NCBI RefSeq assembly: GCF_003581645.1
Contig: NZ_QXFK01000016.1
Location: forward strand, 310,001 to 374,000
Direction: 5' to 3'
Source of the DNA: Pelagerythrobacter aerophilus
GTDB lineage: Bacteria; Pseudomonadota; Alphaproteobacteria; Sphingomonadales; Sphingomonadaceae
DNA length: 64,000 nt
Shown here: piece after piece, positions 51,984 through 59,712 of the stretch
Position numbering within the stretch: the stretch's first letter is position 1
Layout of the letters: the number at the start of each line of letters is the position of its first letter
Made by a program: the position numbers and the translations under genes
Notes under the pieces: model-generated
The model's database searches: none
Seen by the model: the letters and a program-made list of their open reading frames with translations, nothing else
What the model was told of the DNA's origin: nothing

Positions 51984-52409
51984 ATGATGCGTGTGGTGGT
52001 GTTCGTGAAAGCGACCGAGGACAGTGAGCAGGGGGCGTTGCCCTCTGCAGAGCTGATCGAGGCGATGGGCAAGTACAACGAGGAACTGATCAATGCCGGT
52101 ATCATGGTCGGCGGCGACGGGCTCAAGCCGTCCTCGCAAGGCAAGCGGATCGCGTTCGACGGTCCAGGTCGGACGGTGATCGACGGTCCATTCGCCGAGA
52201 CGCGCGAACTGGTCGCCGGCTTCTGGATCTGGGAGGTTAAGGACATGGACGAGGCACTGGCCTGGGCCAAGCGCTGCCCAAATCCGATGCCGGGGCCAAG
52301 CGAGCTCGAACTGCGCCCGGTGGTCTCGATGGAGGACTTCGCCGAAACCATGACGCCGGAAGGGGCCGAGATCCATGCCCGCAACGAGCAGCGGCTCGCC
52401 GGCCAGTAA
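51984..52409 (+). CDS. YCII/DGPF-domain protein, partner of the ECF sigma factor
   Basis: The 141-residue protein has one YCII-like (DGPF) domain: MRVVVFVKATEDSEQGALPS, then the hallmark VIDGPFAETRELVAGFW and LAWAKRCPNPMPG. AAGGAG lies five bases before the ATG at 51984. Proteins of this type are regularly encoded next to ECF42 sigma factors; they have a ferredoxin-like fold and no proven enzyme activity. It precedes the sigma-factor gene by 56 bases in the same direction, so they form an operon. Confidence 0.92.
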   Translation: MMRVVVFVKATEDSEQGALPSAELIEAMGKYNEELINAGIMVGGDGLKPSSQGKRIAFDGPGRTVIDGPFAETRELVAGFWIWEVKDMDEALAWAKRCPNPMPGPSELELRPVVSMEDFAETMTPEGAEIHARNEQRLAGQ

Positions 52410-52465
52410 CCGCTCGTTTCGCCGCCTCGCTTGCCTCCCTCGCGCCTTTGGCGGAAGAAGGCAGC

Positions 52466-53725
52466 ATGGCGGCGGACGAGACCCACCGGGCGATCGAGGC
52501 GGTCTATCGGATCGAGCGACCTAGGCTCATTGCGGGCCTGGCTCGCATGATGCGGGACGTCGACGAGGCCGAGGAGCTGGCGCAGGAGGCCTTGCTGATC
52601 GCGCTGTCCGAATGGCCGAAGAGCGGCGTTCCGCATAATCCGGGGGCTTGGCTGATGACAGCGGCCAAGCGGCGCGCGATCGACGGCATCCGCCGTGACC
52701 GGATGCAGGAGCGCAAGCACGCCGAGATCGCCCGCGAGCTCGACAATGCTCGCGACACCAGTGTCGAGGAACTCGAGGCGGCGATGGACGACGATCTCGG
52801 CGACGAGCTGCTCGGCCTGATCTTCACCGCCTGTCATCCGGCGATCTCCCCCGAAGCGCGTGCGGCGTTGACGCTGCGGCTGATCGGCGGCCTCACGACC
52901 GGGGAGATCGCGCGTGCCTTCCTCTCGCGTGAACCGACGATCGCCCAGCGCATCGTTCGGGCGAAGAAGACGATCGGTAAGGCCGGCCTTGCCTTCGAGG
53001 TGCCGCGCGGAAGCGATCGGACGGCACGGCTCGCGTCAGTGCTCGAGGTGATCTACCTGATCTTCAACGAAGGTTATGCGGCGACCACGGGCGACGATCT
53101 CGTTCGTCCGGCACTCTGCACTGAAGCGCAGCGGCTCGGGCGCATCCTCGCAGGCCTGATGCCGCACGAACCGGAGGTACTCGGCCTACTCGCGCTGATG
53201 GAATTGCAGGCTTCGCGGCTGTCCGCCCGCACTGGGCCCGACGGCGCGTTCACACCGCTCACCAAGCAGAACCGTGCGCGCTGGGATCAACTGCTGATCC
53301 GCCGCGGTCTCGATGCGCTAGGCCGAGCCGAAGCGCTCGGCGGAGCGAACGGCCCTTACGCGCTGCAGGCTGCGCTTGCTGCGTGCCACGCACGGGCTCG
53401 TCGGGCGGAAGACACCGACTGGCGCCGCATCGCCGAGCTCTACGACCGGTTGCGAACGACAATGCCCTCGCCAGTGGTCGAACTGAATCGTGCCGTCGCC
53501 CATAGTATGGCCTTCGGACCCGAGGCAGGGCTGAGGCTGGTGGACGAGATCGCTGACGCTGCTGCACTGCGGAACTACGCGCCTTTGCCAGCGGCGAGGG
53601 CGGATTTTCTGTTTCGCGCTGGCCGCATGGCCGAGGCCCGGTCCGAGTTCGAGACCGCTGCCGGGCTTACCCGCAACATGCGTGAGAAAGCCTTCCTTCT
53701 TGCCCGTGCCGCCGCCTGTTCCTGA
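52466..53725 (+). CDS. ECF RNA polymerase sigma factor with TPR-like C-terminal extension (ECF42 type)
   Basis: The 419-residue protein has sigma region 2 (about residues 10-75; DVDEAEELAQEALLIALSEW) and region 4 (about 115-175; ALTLRLIGGLTTGEIARAFL). A C-terminal extension of about 240 residues (LASVLEVIYLIFNEGYAATT, TPLTKQNRARWDQ, PYALQAALAACHA) follows. This extension, rather than an anti-sigma factor, is typical for ECF42 and is thought to control activity. No anti-sigma gene is present. I chose the ATG at 52466 with AAGG just upstream; a TTG at 52448 is in frame. Target genes include the YCII/DGPF gene in other bacteria. Confidence 0.92.
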   Translation: MAADETHRAIEAVYRIERPRLIAGLARMMRDVDEAEELAQEALLIALSEWPKSGVPHNPGAWLMTAAKRRAIDGIRRDRMQERKHAEIARELDNARDTSVEELEAAMDDDLGDELLGLIFTACHPAISPEARAALTLRLIGGLTTGEIARAFLSREPTIAQRIVRAKKTIGKAGLAFEVPRGSDRTARLASVLEVIYLIFNEGYAATTGDDLVRPALCTEAQRLGRILAGLMPHEPEVLGLLALMELQASRLSARTGPDGAFTPLTKQNRARWDQLLIRRGLDALGRAEALGGANGPYALQAALAACHARARRAEDTDWRRIAELYDRLRTTMPSPVVELNRAVAHSMAFGPEAGLRLVDEIADAAALRNYAPLPAARADFLFRAGRMAEARSEFETAAGLTRNMREKAFLLARAAACS

Positions 53726-53953
53726 TCGGGAGAGGGTAAGGCACATCCGCAAAGGAGTAGAACCCAGCAATTCGCTGGCGAGGGTTGCAATGTTGCACTG
53801 CGGTGCCGGCAGATATAAAAACCAGGAGGCATCATTAGGCATCAAGCGGGCTTCCCGGGCTAACCTCTCAGTTCCGTATTCGGTTATCGGTTGACATTCC
53901 GCAACGTAGCACCTCAAAGTTATGATGTTACATATCATTTTTGGGGGTTCACG

Positions 53954-56413
53954 TTGCTGCATTCATTCTCGCGACAAGCTGTCGTTCTTTCCCTGGCCAG
54001 CGCGTTGCCGTTTCCCGCCCATGCGCAGGAAGCCCCCGAGGATGGAGATAGGGGTAGCGCACCCAGAGAAGAGACGCGGACAGACACACGTGATGAAAGC
54101 AGCTCATCAGGTGAGATTGTCGTCACCGGCTCGCTGATCCGGGGGCTGCCGAAGGAGTATGTCGCCAGTCCGGTCTTCACTTACGGGAAGGCCGATATCG
54201 TCCAGTCCGGTGCAGGCTCGCTCTCGGAATATATGCTGACCATCCCTCAGAACTTTACGGGCGATCTCAGCGATTTTGGCACCTCCGCAGCGCAGATCGG
54301 TTCAACTCTCGGCAGAGGGACCACCTATAATCAGTATGATGCCTTTGCCGGATTTGCCCTGCGCGGGCTAGCCTCGGACGCGACGCTGACGCTGCTCAAC
54401 GGCCGCCGCATGGCTTCGGTCGGCATGGTCGAAGCTTCTACCGTTTCTGTCATTCCCTCTGCTCTGATCGAACGCATCGATATCATCTCCGATGGCGCAT
54501 CGGCCACCTACGGCGCCGACGCGGTGGCAGGGGTCGTCAATATCGTCACACGCAAACCGGAGGACGGTGTGGAACTGCGCGTGCGGGGTTCGACGGCGAC
54601 AGAGACCGGGGCGAAAAACTGGGAGGCCAGCGCACTGGCCGGTCATTCATGGGGTAGCGGCCATGTCTATGGCATGACGATGTACCAGCGCCGCGACGCC
54701 TTCATCGAAGACCCGATCATGGTGTCGGATACGCCGCTTCAGATCACGCAGCTTCCCAATGAAACCGTCACCGGCTTCTATGGCGGGCTGGAACAGGATT
54801 TTGGCGATTTCACCTTCTCGGTCGATGCGTCCCGGTTTCAGCGCGATCGCGACGCGGTGATCCGTTATATCGACGAACCGGAAGACAACCGTTTCTACGA
54901 CACCCGCACGACCGGATATTCGGTTTACGGCAATCTGCACTGGCAGGGCGCGGGGAGCACCTCGGTCGACCTCAATGTCGACTACGGGCGCAACAAGACC
55001 GGCAGCAAGCTGCACTATGGTCTGCCGCCATTTGATGATCCCTGGACGAGCTATCAGCACACGAACAGCTTGTTCGTGGCGGAGCTGCGCGGCCAGACCG
55101 CGCTATTCAATCTTCCCGGCGGGGCTGCGATTGCTGCAGGCGGGGCGCAGTATCGCAAGGAGACGATACGCACCGACGCGGCGATCTTCTTCCACCTCGA
55201 TGGCGGCGAGCGGGAGATCAAATCTCTCTTCGGCGAGATCAATCTGCCGCTGGTCGGACCGTCGCAGGACATTCCTTTCGTTCGTTCGCTCAGTGTCACC
55301 GGCGCGCTGCGTTATGAGGACCTGGGCTTCGATGATGCGCTGGCGCCCAAGATCGGCGCGCGTTGGCAGATCAACGATGCGATCGCCTTGCGCGGGACCT
55401 ATGCCCGCTCGTTCCTTGTGCCGCGCTTGCGCGACACGATCGGCATTGCCGAGCAGGTGTCGTTCTGGAGCCATCCCTATACCTTCCTCGATCCGGCCGA
55501 CCAGAACCCGGCCCTGCCGGACGGGAATGCGCTGATGATGTTTCGCGCCGGTGCCAATCCGGACCTCAAGACGCAGAATGCCGACACCTTTACGATCGGT
55601 ACGGACCTGACGCCCGCTTTCGCTCCAGGGCTGACGCTCAAGGCCGGCTATTACAGCATCCGGATTTCCGGCCGTGTCGTCACGCCGGATCAGAATGACA
55701 GCGCCACACTCCCCGATCTTCAGGCCTTCAACGTTGCCAATCCCAGCCCCGAACTGGTCCGGAGCATCGTCACCAATCCCACGGTATTTCGCTGGTTCGC
55801 CACGGGCATTCCCTTTGTGAACGATGGCGGCACAGTAATTTATAGCAGCGCGAGCCAGATTCCCGACGAGCTGCTCTCACAAGTTCAGGCCATCGCCGAC
55901 ATCCGGCCCCAGAACTTCGCCGTCGAGAAGACCGATGGTCTCGACTTCGAGCTGAGCTATCAAGCACCTTTGCTGGACGGAAGGGCCAGCATGCATATGA
56001 CTGGACAATATATCCTGAACCTGGATCTCACGGCGAGCGACGGACAGGCTGTTTCCCGGCTCGACGGCTATGCGCAGCCATCCGATCTGCGGCTCAACGG
56101 TACGTTCATCTGGGGGAGGGAGGGCTTCTCCATCGGCAGCGTCGTCAATTATGTCGATGGCTTTACGGACAATCGTCCGGGGGAACAGCTCCGCAAGATT
56201 GGCTCCTACACCACCGCATCGCTGTTCTTCGGTTTCGATCTTGAACGGCTGACGAACAGCTCAAGGCTGGCCAACAGCGAGATGCAGCTGGTCATCGCCA
56301 ATCTGTTCGATACAAGGCCGCCACGCATTGTCGGTAGCGTGCTGGGGTACGATCCCTACAACACGCCGCCCACCCCCCGCACGATTGGCCTGATGCTCAC
56401 CAAAAGTTTCTGA
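53954..56413 (+). CDS. TonB-dependent receptor
   Basis: The protein has 819 residues from a TTG at 53954 with GGGGG six bases upstream; this start gives a sensible signal peptide (SFSRQAVVLSLASALPFPAH, then AQEA), whereas the frame opens at 53891. A plug domain (GEIVVTGSLIRGLPKEYVAS, LNGRRMASVGMVEASTV, IDIISDGASATYGADAVAGV) and a barrel ending in RTIGLMLTKSF are complete. The plug resembles the sphingomonad group with a GSxxxYGxDAVAG motif. No transport or enzyme partner lies next to it, so its substrate cannot be inferred. Confidence 0.9.
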   Translation: MLHSFSRQAVVLSLASALPFPAHAQEAPEDGDRGSAPREETRTDTRDESSSSGEIVVTGSLIRGLPKEYVASPVFTYGKADIVQSGAGSLSEYMLTIPQNFTGDLSDFGTSAAQIGSTLGRGTTYNQYDAFAGFALRGLASDATLTLLNGRRMASVGMVEASTVSVIPSALIERIDIISDGASATYGADAVAGVVNIVTRKPEDGVELRVRGSTATETGAKNWEASALAGHSWGSGHVYGMTMYQRRDAFIEDPIMVSDTPLQITQLPNETVTGFYGGLEQDFGDFTFSVDASRFQRDRDAVIRYIDEPEDNRFYDTRTTGYSVYGNLHWQGAGSTSVDLNVDYGRNKTGSKLHYGLPPFDDPWTSYQHTNSLFVAELRGQTALFNLPGGAAIAAGGAQYRKETIRTDAAIFFHLDGGEREIKSLFGEINLPLVGPSQDIPFVRSLSVTGALRYEDLGFDDALAPKIGARWQINDAIALRGTYARSFLVPRLRDTIGIAEQVSFWSHPYTFLDPADQNPALPDGNALMMFRAGANPDLKTQNADTFTIGTDLTPAFAPGLTLKAGYYSIRISGRVVTPDQNDSATLPDLQAFNVANPSPELVRSIVTNPTVFRWFATGIPFVNDGGTVIYSSASQIPDELLSQVQAIADIRPQNFAVEKTDGLDFELSYQAPLLDGRASMHMTGQYILNLDLTASDGQAVSRLDGYAQPSDLRLNGTFIWGREGFSIGSVVNYVDGFTDNRPGEQLRKIGSYTTASLFFGFDLERLTNSSRLANSEMQLVIANLFDTRPPRIVGSVLGYDPYNTPPTPRTIGLMLTKSF

Positions 56414-56639
56414 AGCTAATTCGTACGATTGGTTCTGTCCGCATCTCACAGGACGGAGGGCAGCTTTCGGCGCGCTCAAGCGTGTTCGAGCAACAGTAAT
56501 GTCGGCAAAGTGAGCATTTCTCTGCTTCCGGTGTTGGTCTACGGCAGGGTAGCGTGACCGTCCGCTCCGGGCTGTCCAAGGGATGCGACAGCAACCGGTT
56601 TGTCGGCGGAACGAGAAGGCCGGACCACTATCGTCCCGA

Positions 56640-57155
56640 CTATCGGATATTCGTTTTGCCCGGCCCGGTTTCCAGCGCGAGCCGGTCTAGCCGGCGCAAA
56701 TGGATAAGCTGCGCGGTCAAGCCGATGACGAGGATGGCCAAGAGCGTAACCTGCGATCCGAGGAGTAGCGGCGCTTTTGGATCGGTAACAAGCGGATGGC
56801 CGTCCGGGACCCGGCGCAAAGTTTCGGTTACGGTGGGCACCATCAGTAGGAATGCGGTCAGGCTGAGGAAGACAGTTTCGAGATACCGGCCCGCGCGGCC
56901 CAGGATCGAAACTCGCCCGACGCCATAGCCCGCGAGAAGCAGTAGGAGAGTGGCCGCACCGATGCCATAACTCACCGGCTGGCGCGCAACGACGAACGCC
57001 GTGACTGCGCCGATCAGCATCGAAATGAAATAGAGCGTGCCAGCGGTCGACCGCGGCACGATCCGTCCGTGGCGGGCAAACATATAAACGGCCAGTGGAA
57101 TGGCGGGAAGGCTGCCGAGCGTATGAACCCAGCCGAGCGGGGAAATTCCGAACAT
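56640..57155 (-). CDS. Integral membrane protein of unknown function
   Basis: This 171-residue protein has four or five predicted transmembrane helices: LGSLPAIPLAVYMFARHGRI, AGTLYFISMLIGAVTAFVVA, YGIGAATLLLLLAGYGVG and VTLLAILVIGLTAQLIHL. It resembles small predicted membrane proteins of the DUF2306 kind, but I am not certain. It lies 78 bases after the TetR gene on the same strand, and a TetR-type operator sits 14 bases before its ATG, so it is a direct target of that regulator. Confidence 0.7.
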   Translation of the reverse strand: MFGISPLGWVHTLGSLPAIPLAVYMFARHGRIVPRSTAGTLYFISMLIGAVTAFVVARQPVSYGIGAATLLLLLAGYGVGRVSILGRAGRYLETVFLSLTAFLLMVPTVTETLRRVPDGHPLVTDPKAPLLLGSQVTLLAILVIGLTAQLIHLRRLDRLALETGPGKTNIR

Positions 57156-57168
57156 ATAACTCTTTCTG

Positions 57169-57184
57169 TCTACTAGTAGGTAGG
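57169..57184 (-). promoter_or_regulatory. TetR-type operator before the membrane-protein gene
   Basis: On the minus strand this reads CCTACCTACTAGTAGA, an inverted repeat of CCTAC and GTAGR around a six-base centre. It matches the site at 57833-57848 in 14 of 16 positions and lies 14 bases before the start codon at 57155. Confidence 0.7.
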
Positions 57185-57233
57185 TGCATGAGGTAAATAT
57201 CTATAGGCGGATTGCATCTACGGTGGTCTGAGA

Positions 57234-57824
57234 TCAGGCGGCCATCGCCGGGGCCAGTCGTTCTATCAGTGGATCCGTCACGAGACCGAACATGGCCGGA
57301 TCGCCATAGGCCCGCGCCGAGAGCATTGCGCCATGAACGGTCGCCATGAATGCTTCGGCTTCACCGTGGGGAGTTGTCGTCAAATGAACCTTGCCGAGGC
57401 GCACACCGCGATCGAGGACGGATGTCAGCCAAGCTGACAGGAACCGGAAATGCGCCCGCACCTCGAGCCCTACCTCTTCGGGGAGAGCAGGGATCTCGGT
57501 CGCCAACAGCGCGCAAATGCAGAATGGCGCGCTGGCGCTTGTGATGCAGGATCGCCAATAGCCGACATAGAACCGAAGCTGATCGAGCGGGTCAGGGGAC
57601 TGACGTTCGAGATAGGCCATTCCCGCTTCAGCTTCCTCGCGATACTGTGCGACCAGCACACGAACCAGATCGGCCTTGGTGGGGAAGTGGTGATGGATGC
57701 TCGCCTTGCGGATTCCCACTACCTTCGCGATGTCGGCATAACTGAAGCCATTATAGCCGCCCTCAACGATGAGTGAGCGCGCGCATGCCAGGATGGCCTC
57801 GGAAGTGGACGTCGGTTTGCTCAC
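57234..57824 (-). CDS. TetR/AcrR family regulator
   Basis: The 196-residue protein has an N-terminal TetR HTH (about residues 8-55; ILACARSLIVEGGYNGFSYA, VVGIRKASIHHHFPTKADLV) and a helical ligand-binding domain. The start is a GTG at 57824, nine bases after an operator-like palindrome. A second copy of that palindrome precedes the membrane-protein gene, so the protein likely represses itself and that gene. FCICALLATEIPAL suggests a cysteine-containing ligand pocket. The ligand is unknown. Confidence 0.9.
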   Translation of the reverse strand: MSKPTSTSEAILACARSLIVEGGYNGFSYADIAKVVGIRKASIHHHFPTKADLVRVLVAQYREEAEAGMAYLERQSPDPLDQLRFYVGYWRSCITSASAPFCICALLATEIPALPEEVGLEVRAHFRFLSAWLTSVLDRGVRLGKVHLTTTPHGEAEAFMATVHGAMLSARAYGDPAMFGLVTDPLIERLAPAMAA

Positions 57825-57832
57825 ACCAGTTG

Positions 57833-57848
57833 CCTACCTTCTAGTAGG
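57833..57848 (-). promoter_or_regulatory. TetR-type operator before the regulator's own gene
   Basis: CCTACCTTCTAGTAGG is an inverted repeat of CCTAC and GTAGG around a six-base centre, nine bases upstream of the GTG start at 57824. It matches the second site at 57169-57184 in 14 of 16 positions when that one is read on the opposite strand. Confidence 0.7.
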
Positions 57849-58013
57849 TATATCGTCAAGCGCCGTGCATTTTCAGAAGGCCGATGGCATGACCCGTGCG
57901 GCCGATCAGGAGGTGAACATACCGCCGATATCGACGGATTTTTGGGTTGCCATCTGGGTTCGAAATGACCGCGACTGGTGCCGCAGTGGACTGAAGGTGC
58001 CGACCGGCAATAG

Positions 58014-59240
58014 CTACGCAGCTTTTCGTTTGCGTATTCGCGATGCTGCAGAGGTAAGGACAGCGCAAGCCGCCAGGCACCAAATCCCCATCCAGATCAT
58101 TTGCACGGGCAAGTCGATGCCCCTATCGATGAGCGCACCCGAAATTCCCGGCCCGAGAGCCGTTGCAAAAACCATCGCAGAAACGGTGATCGCCCGAATT
58201 CCTCCCAGGTTCGCAGTCCCGTAAACTTCGGGCCAAAGGGCGCCGAGCAGCGTCTGCGTGAACCCATTGCTTACGCCCAGCAGCAGCATGAAAAGGTAGA
58301 TGCCCCACGCTGGCGTCACGAGGCCGCCGGCGATCGAGGCGAGCGCCAGCGGAAGGAGAAAGAAGGGAAGAATGCGAAGCGCGCCGAAGCGGTCGATCAG
58401 ATAGCCGCAGACAAAGCCGAAGAATACCGTTGTCACCGCCATGACAGGAAAGGCGGAGGCAAACACGAGCGGATCATATCCACGAAGTTCGACGAGATAG
58501 CCTTGGTGAAAGAAGATCGTCGTCCCGATGAACGGCGGCGCCAGCGTTCCCGCGAGCAATATATAGAGAACCGGATCCCGGAGTACCTCGGCGCGCGTCC
58601 AATCTTTCGCTCGATGGGACTGGGGCTGAGGCGCCATCGTCGTGACTGGCGCCCGCTCGACACGTAGCAGCCCGACGAGCATCGGCCACGCGACAATCGC
58701 CAGCAACAGTGCCGATGCCAGCCATACGTCGCGCCATCCGACCAGCGCAGCAAGCCACACGGCGACGACCGGCAGAACGGCGTTCCCGACTTGGAAACCG
58801 GGCGTAATAATGGCCATCGCACGGCCGCGGTTGGCCTCGAACCACCTCCCCACTTCCGTGAAGGCGATCTCCGTCATCATGCCCTGACCGAACAGGCGCA
58901 GCATGAAGAGCGCAATGGTAAGGCCGACAATTCCCTGGACGGTGCCGATCAACAGGCATGCCAGCGTCAGAATGGGAATGGTGAACGCCGCCACCTTCCA
59001 ACCGGATATGAGGTCGAGCGTTCGCCCGAGCCAAGGGAGGCTCGCTGCACTCAGCAGCGTCGCGACCATGTAGATAGCGCCAAAACCGCCCGCAGTGAGG
59101 CCGAAATCCCGCCGCAGGTCGTTGCCGAACAGACCGATGAAGAAGGTTTGGCCAAACGAAGAGAATAGCGTCAGTAGGAAGCCGGCGCCTAACCAGCGGC
59201 GGTTCTCCCGTATGAACGCTAGCTCGGTACCCAGTGTCAT
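58014..59240 (-). CDS. MFS transporter
   Basis: This 408-residue membrane protein has about 12 predicted helices. It starts MTLGTELAFIRENRRWLGAG, with LTLFSSFGQTFFIGLFG in helix 1 and LPWLGRTLDLISGWK between helices 2 and 3. FMLRLFGQGMMTEIAFTEVG in helix 4 and VTTVFFGFVCGYLIDRFGAL later are typical of the monocarboxylate/oxalate-formate-like MFS branch. I chose the ATG at 59240 with AGGGACG upstream; the frame extends to 59339. It is the divergent neighbour of the metE control region. The substrate is unknown, and the upstream palindrome at 59353 might affect it too. Confidence 0.88.
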   Translation of the reverse strand: MTLGTELAFIRENRRWLGAGFLLTLFSSFGQTFFIGLFGNDLRRDFGLTAGGFGAIYMVATLLSAASLPWLGRTLDLISGWKVAAFTIPILTLACLLIGTVQGIVGLTIALFMLRLFGQGMMTEIAFTEVGRWFEANRGRAMAIITPGFQVGNAVLPVVAVWLAALVGWRDVWLASALLLAIVAWPMLVGLLRVERAPVTTMAPQPQSHRAKDWTRAEVLRDPVLYILLAGTLAPPFIGTTIFFHQGYLVELRGYDPLVFASAFPVMAVTTVFFGFVCGYLIDRFGALRILPFFLLPLALASIAGGLVTPAWGIYLFMLLLGVSNGFTQTLLGALWPEVYGTANLGGIRAITVSAMVFATALGPGISGALIDRGIDLPVQMIWMGIWCLAACAVLTSAASRIRKRKAA

Positions 59241-59352
59241 CGCGCGTCCCTGTGGCGTATCGGTGCGGAAATTGGAACAAGGCAGGCGTCCTTCCGGCAC
59301 ATCGTGCTGAAATTTCAACTCCAAGCGCGTCTCGTGCATTCCCCAACATAGC

Positions 59353-59374
59353 GATATAAAGATGTCTTTATATC
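59353..59374. promoter_or_regulatory. Perfect palindrome, likely methionine-pathway regulator site
   Basis: GATATAAAGA (59353-59362) and TCTTTATATC (59365-59374) are perfect ten-base inverted half-sites with TG between them. The form resembles the SahR-type operators known for methionine-cycle genes in alphaproteobacteria. TTGACT (59379-59384), a possible -35 box of metE, follows directly, so bound protein would block RNA polymerase. Confidence 0.6.
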
Positions 59375-59404
59375 CGACTTGACTTCGAGGAGCAGACCTC
59401 CGAG

Positions 59405-59600
59405 TAAGCGCATGTCGAGGTTCTCCGCGGCGGCCTCTGCCGTCCCGGAGCTAAGACGGGAAGCCGGTGCGATGCCGGCGCTGCCCCCGCAACTGTAAGC
59501 GGCGAGCGGACAGTCGAGATATGTCACTGGCGGGTATCCGCCGGGAAGGCCTGACTGTCTGCTTTGACCCGCGAGCCAGGAGACCTGCCTCCGACGCGAT
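59405..59600 (+). promoter_or_regulatory. Cobalamin riboswitch
   Basis: Three conserved blocks are present in order: the ACGGGAAGCCGGTG core at 59456-59469, GCTGCCCCCGCAACTGTAAG at 59480-59499, and the B12 box GAGCCAGGAGACCTGCC at 59573-59589. It lies in the leader of metE, the cobalamin-independent methionine synthase, so cobalamin should switch metE off. Exact ends are approximate. Confidence 0.93.
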
Positions 59601-59680
59601 AACGTCCACCGGCGGGGTGCCCGGTCTGGTCGCTTGCATGACGCGCGGCTGGGCTTCCCGCAGCGTGTCCGGCGTGCGTG

Positions 59681-59708
59681 CCCGATCGGTCCCCCGTCCT
59701 CATCGGGG
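59681..59708 (+). promoter_or_regulatory. Shine-Dalgarno-sequestering hairpin of metE
   Basis: CCCGAT (59681-59686) can pair with ATCGGG (59702-59707), which covers most of the GGGG Shine-Dalgarno just before the metE ATG at 59713. I infer that the riboswitch acts at least partly on translation through this stem. No T-run that would mark an intrinsic terminator is seen between aptamer and gene. Confidence 0.55.
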
Positions 59709-59712
59709 TTCT

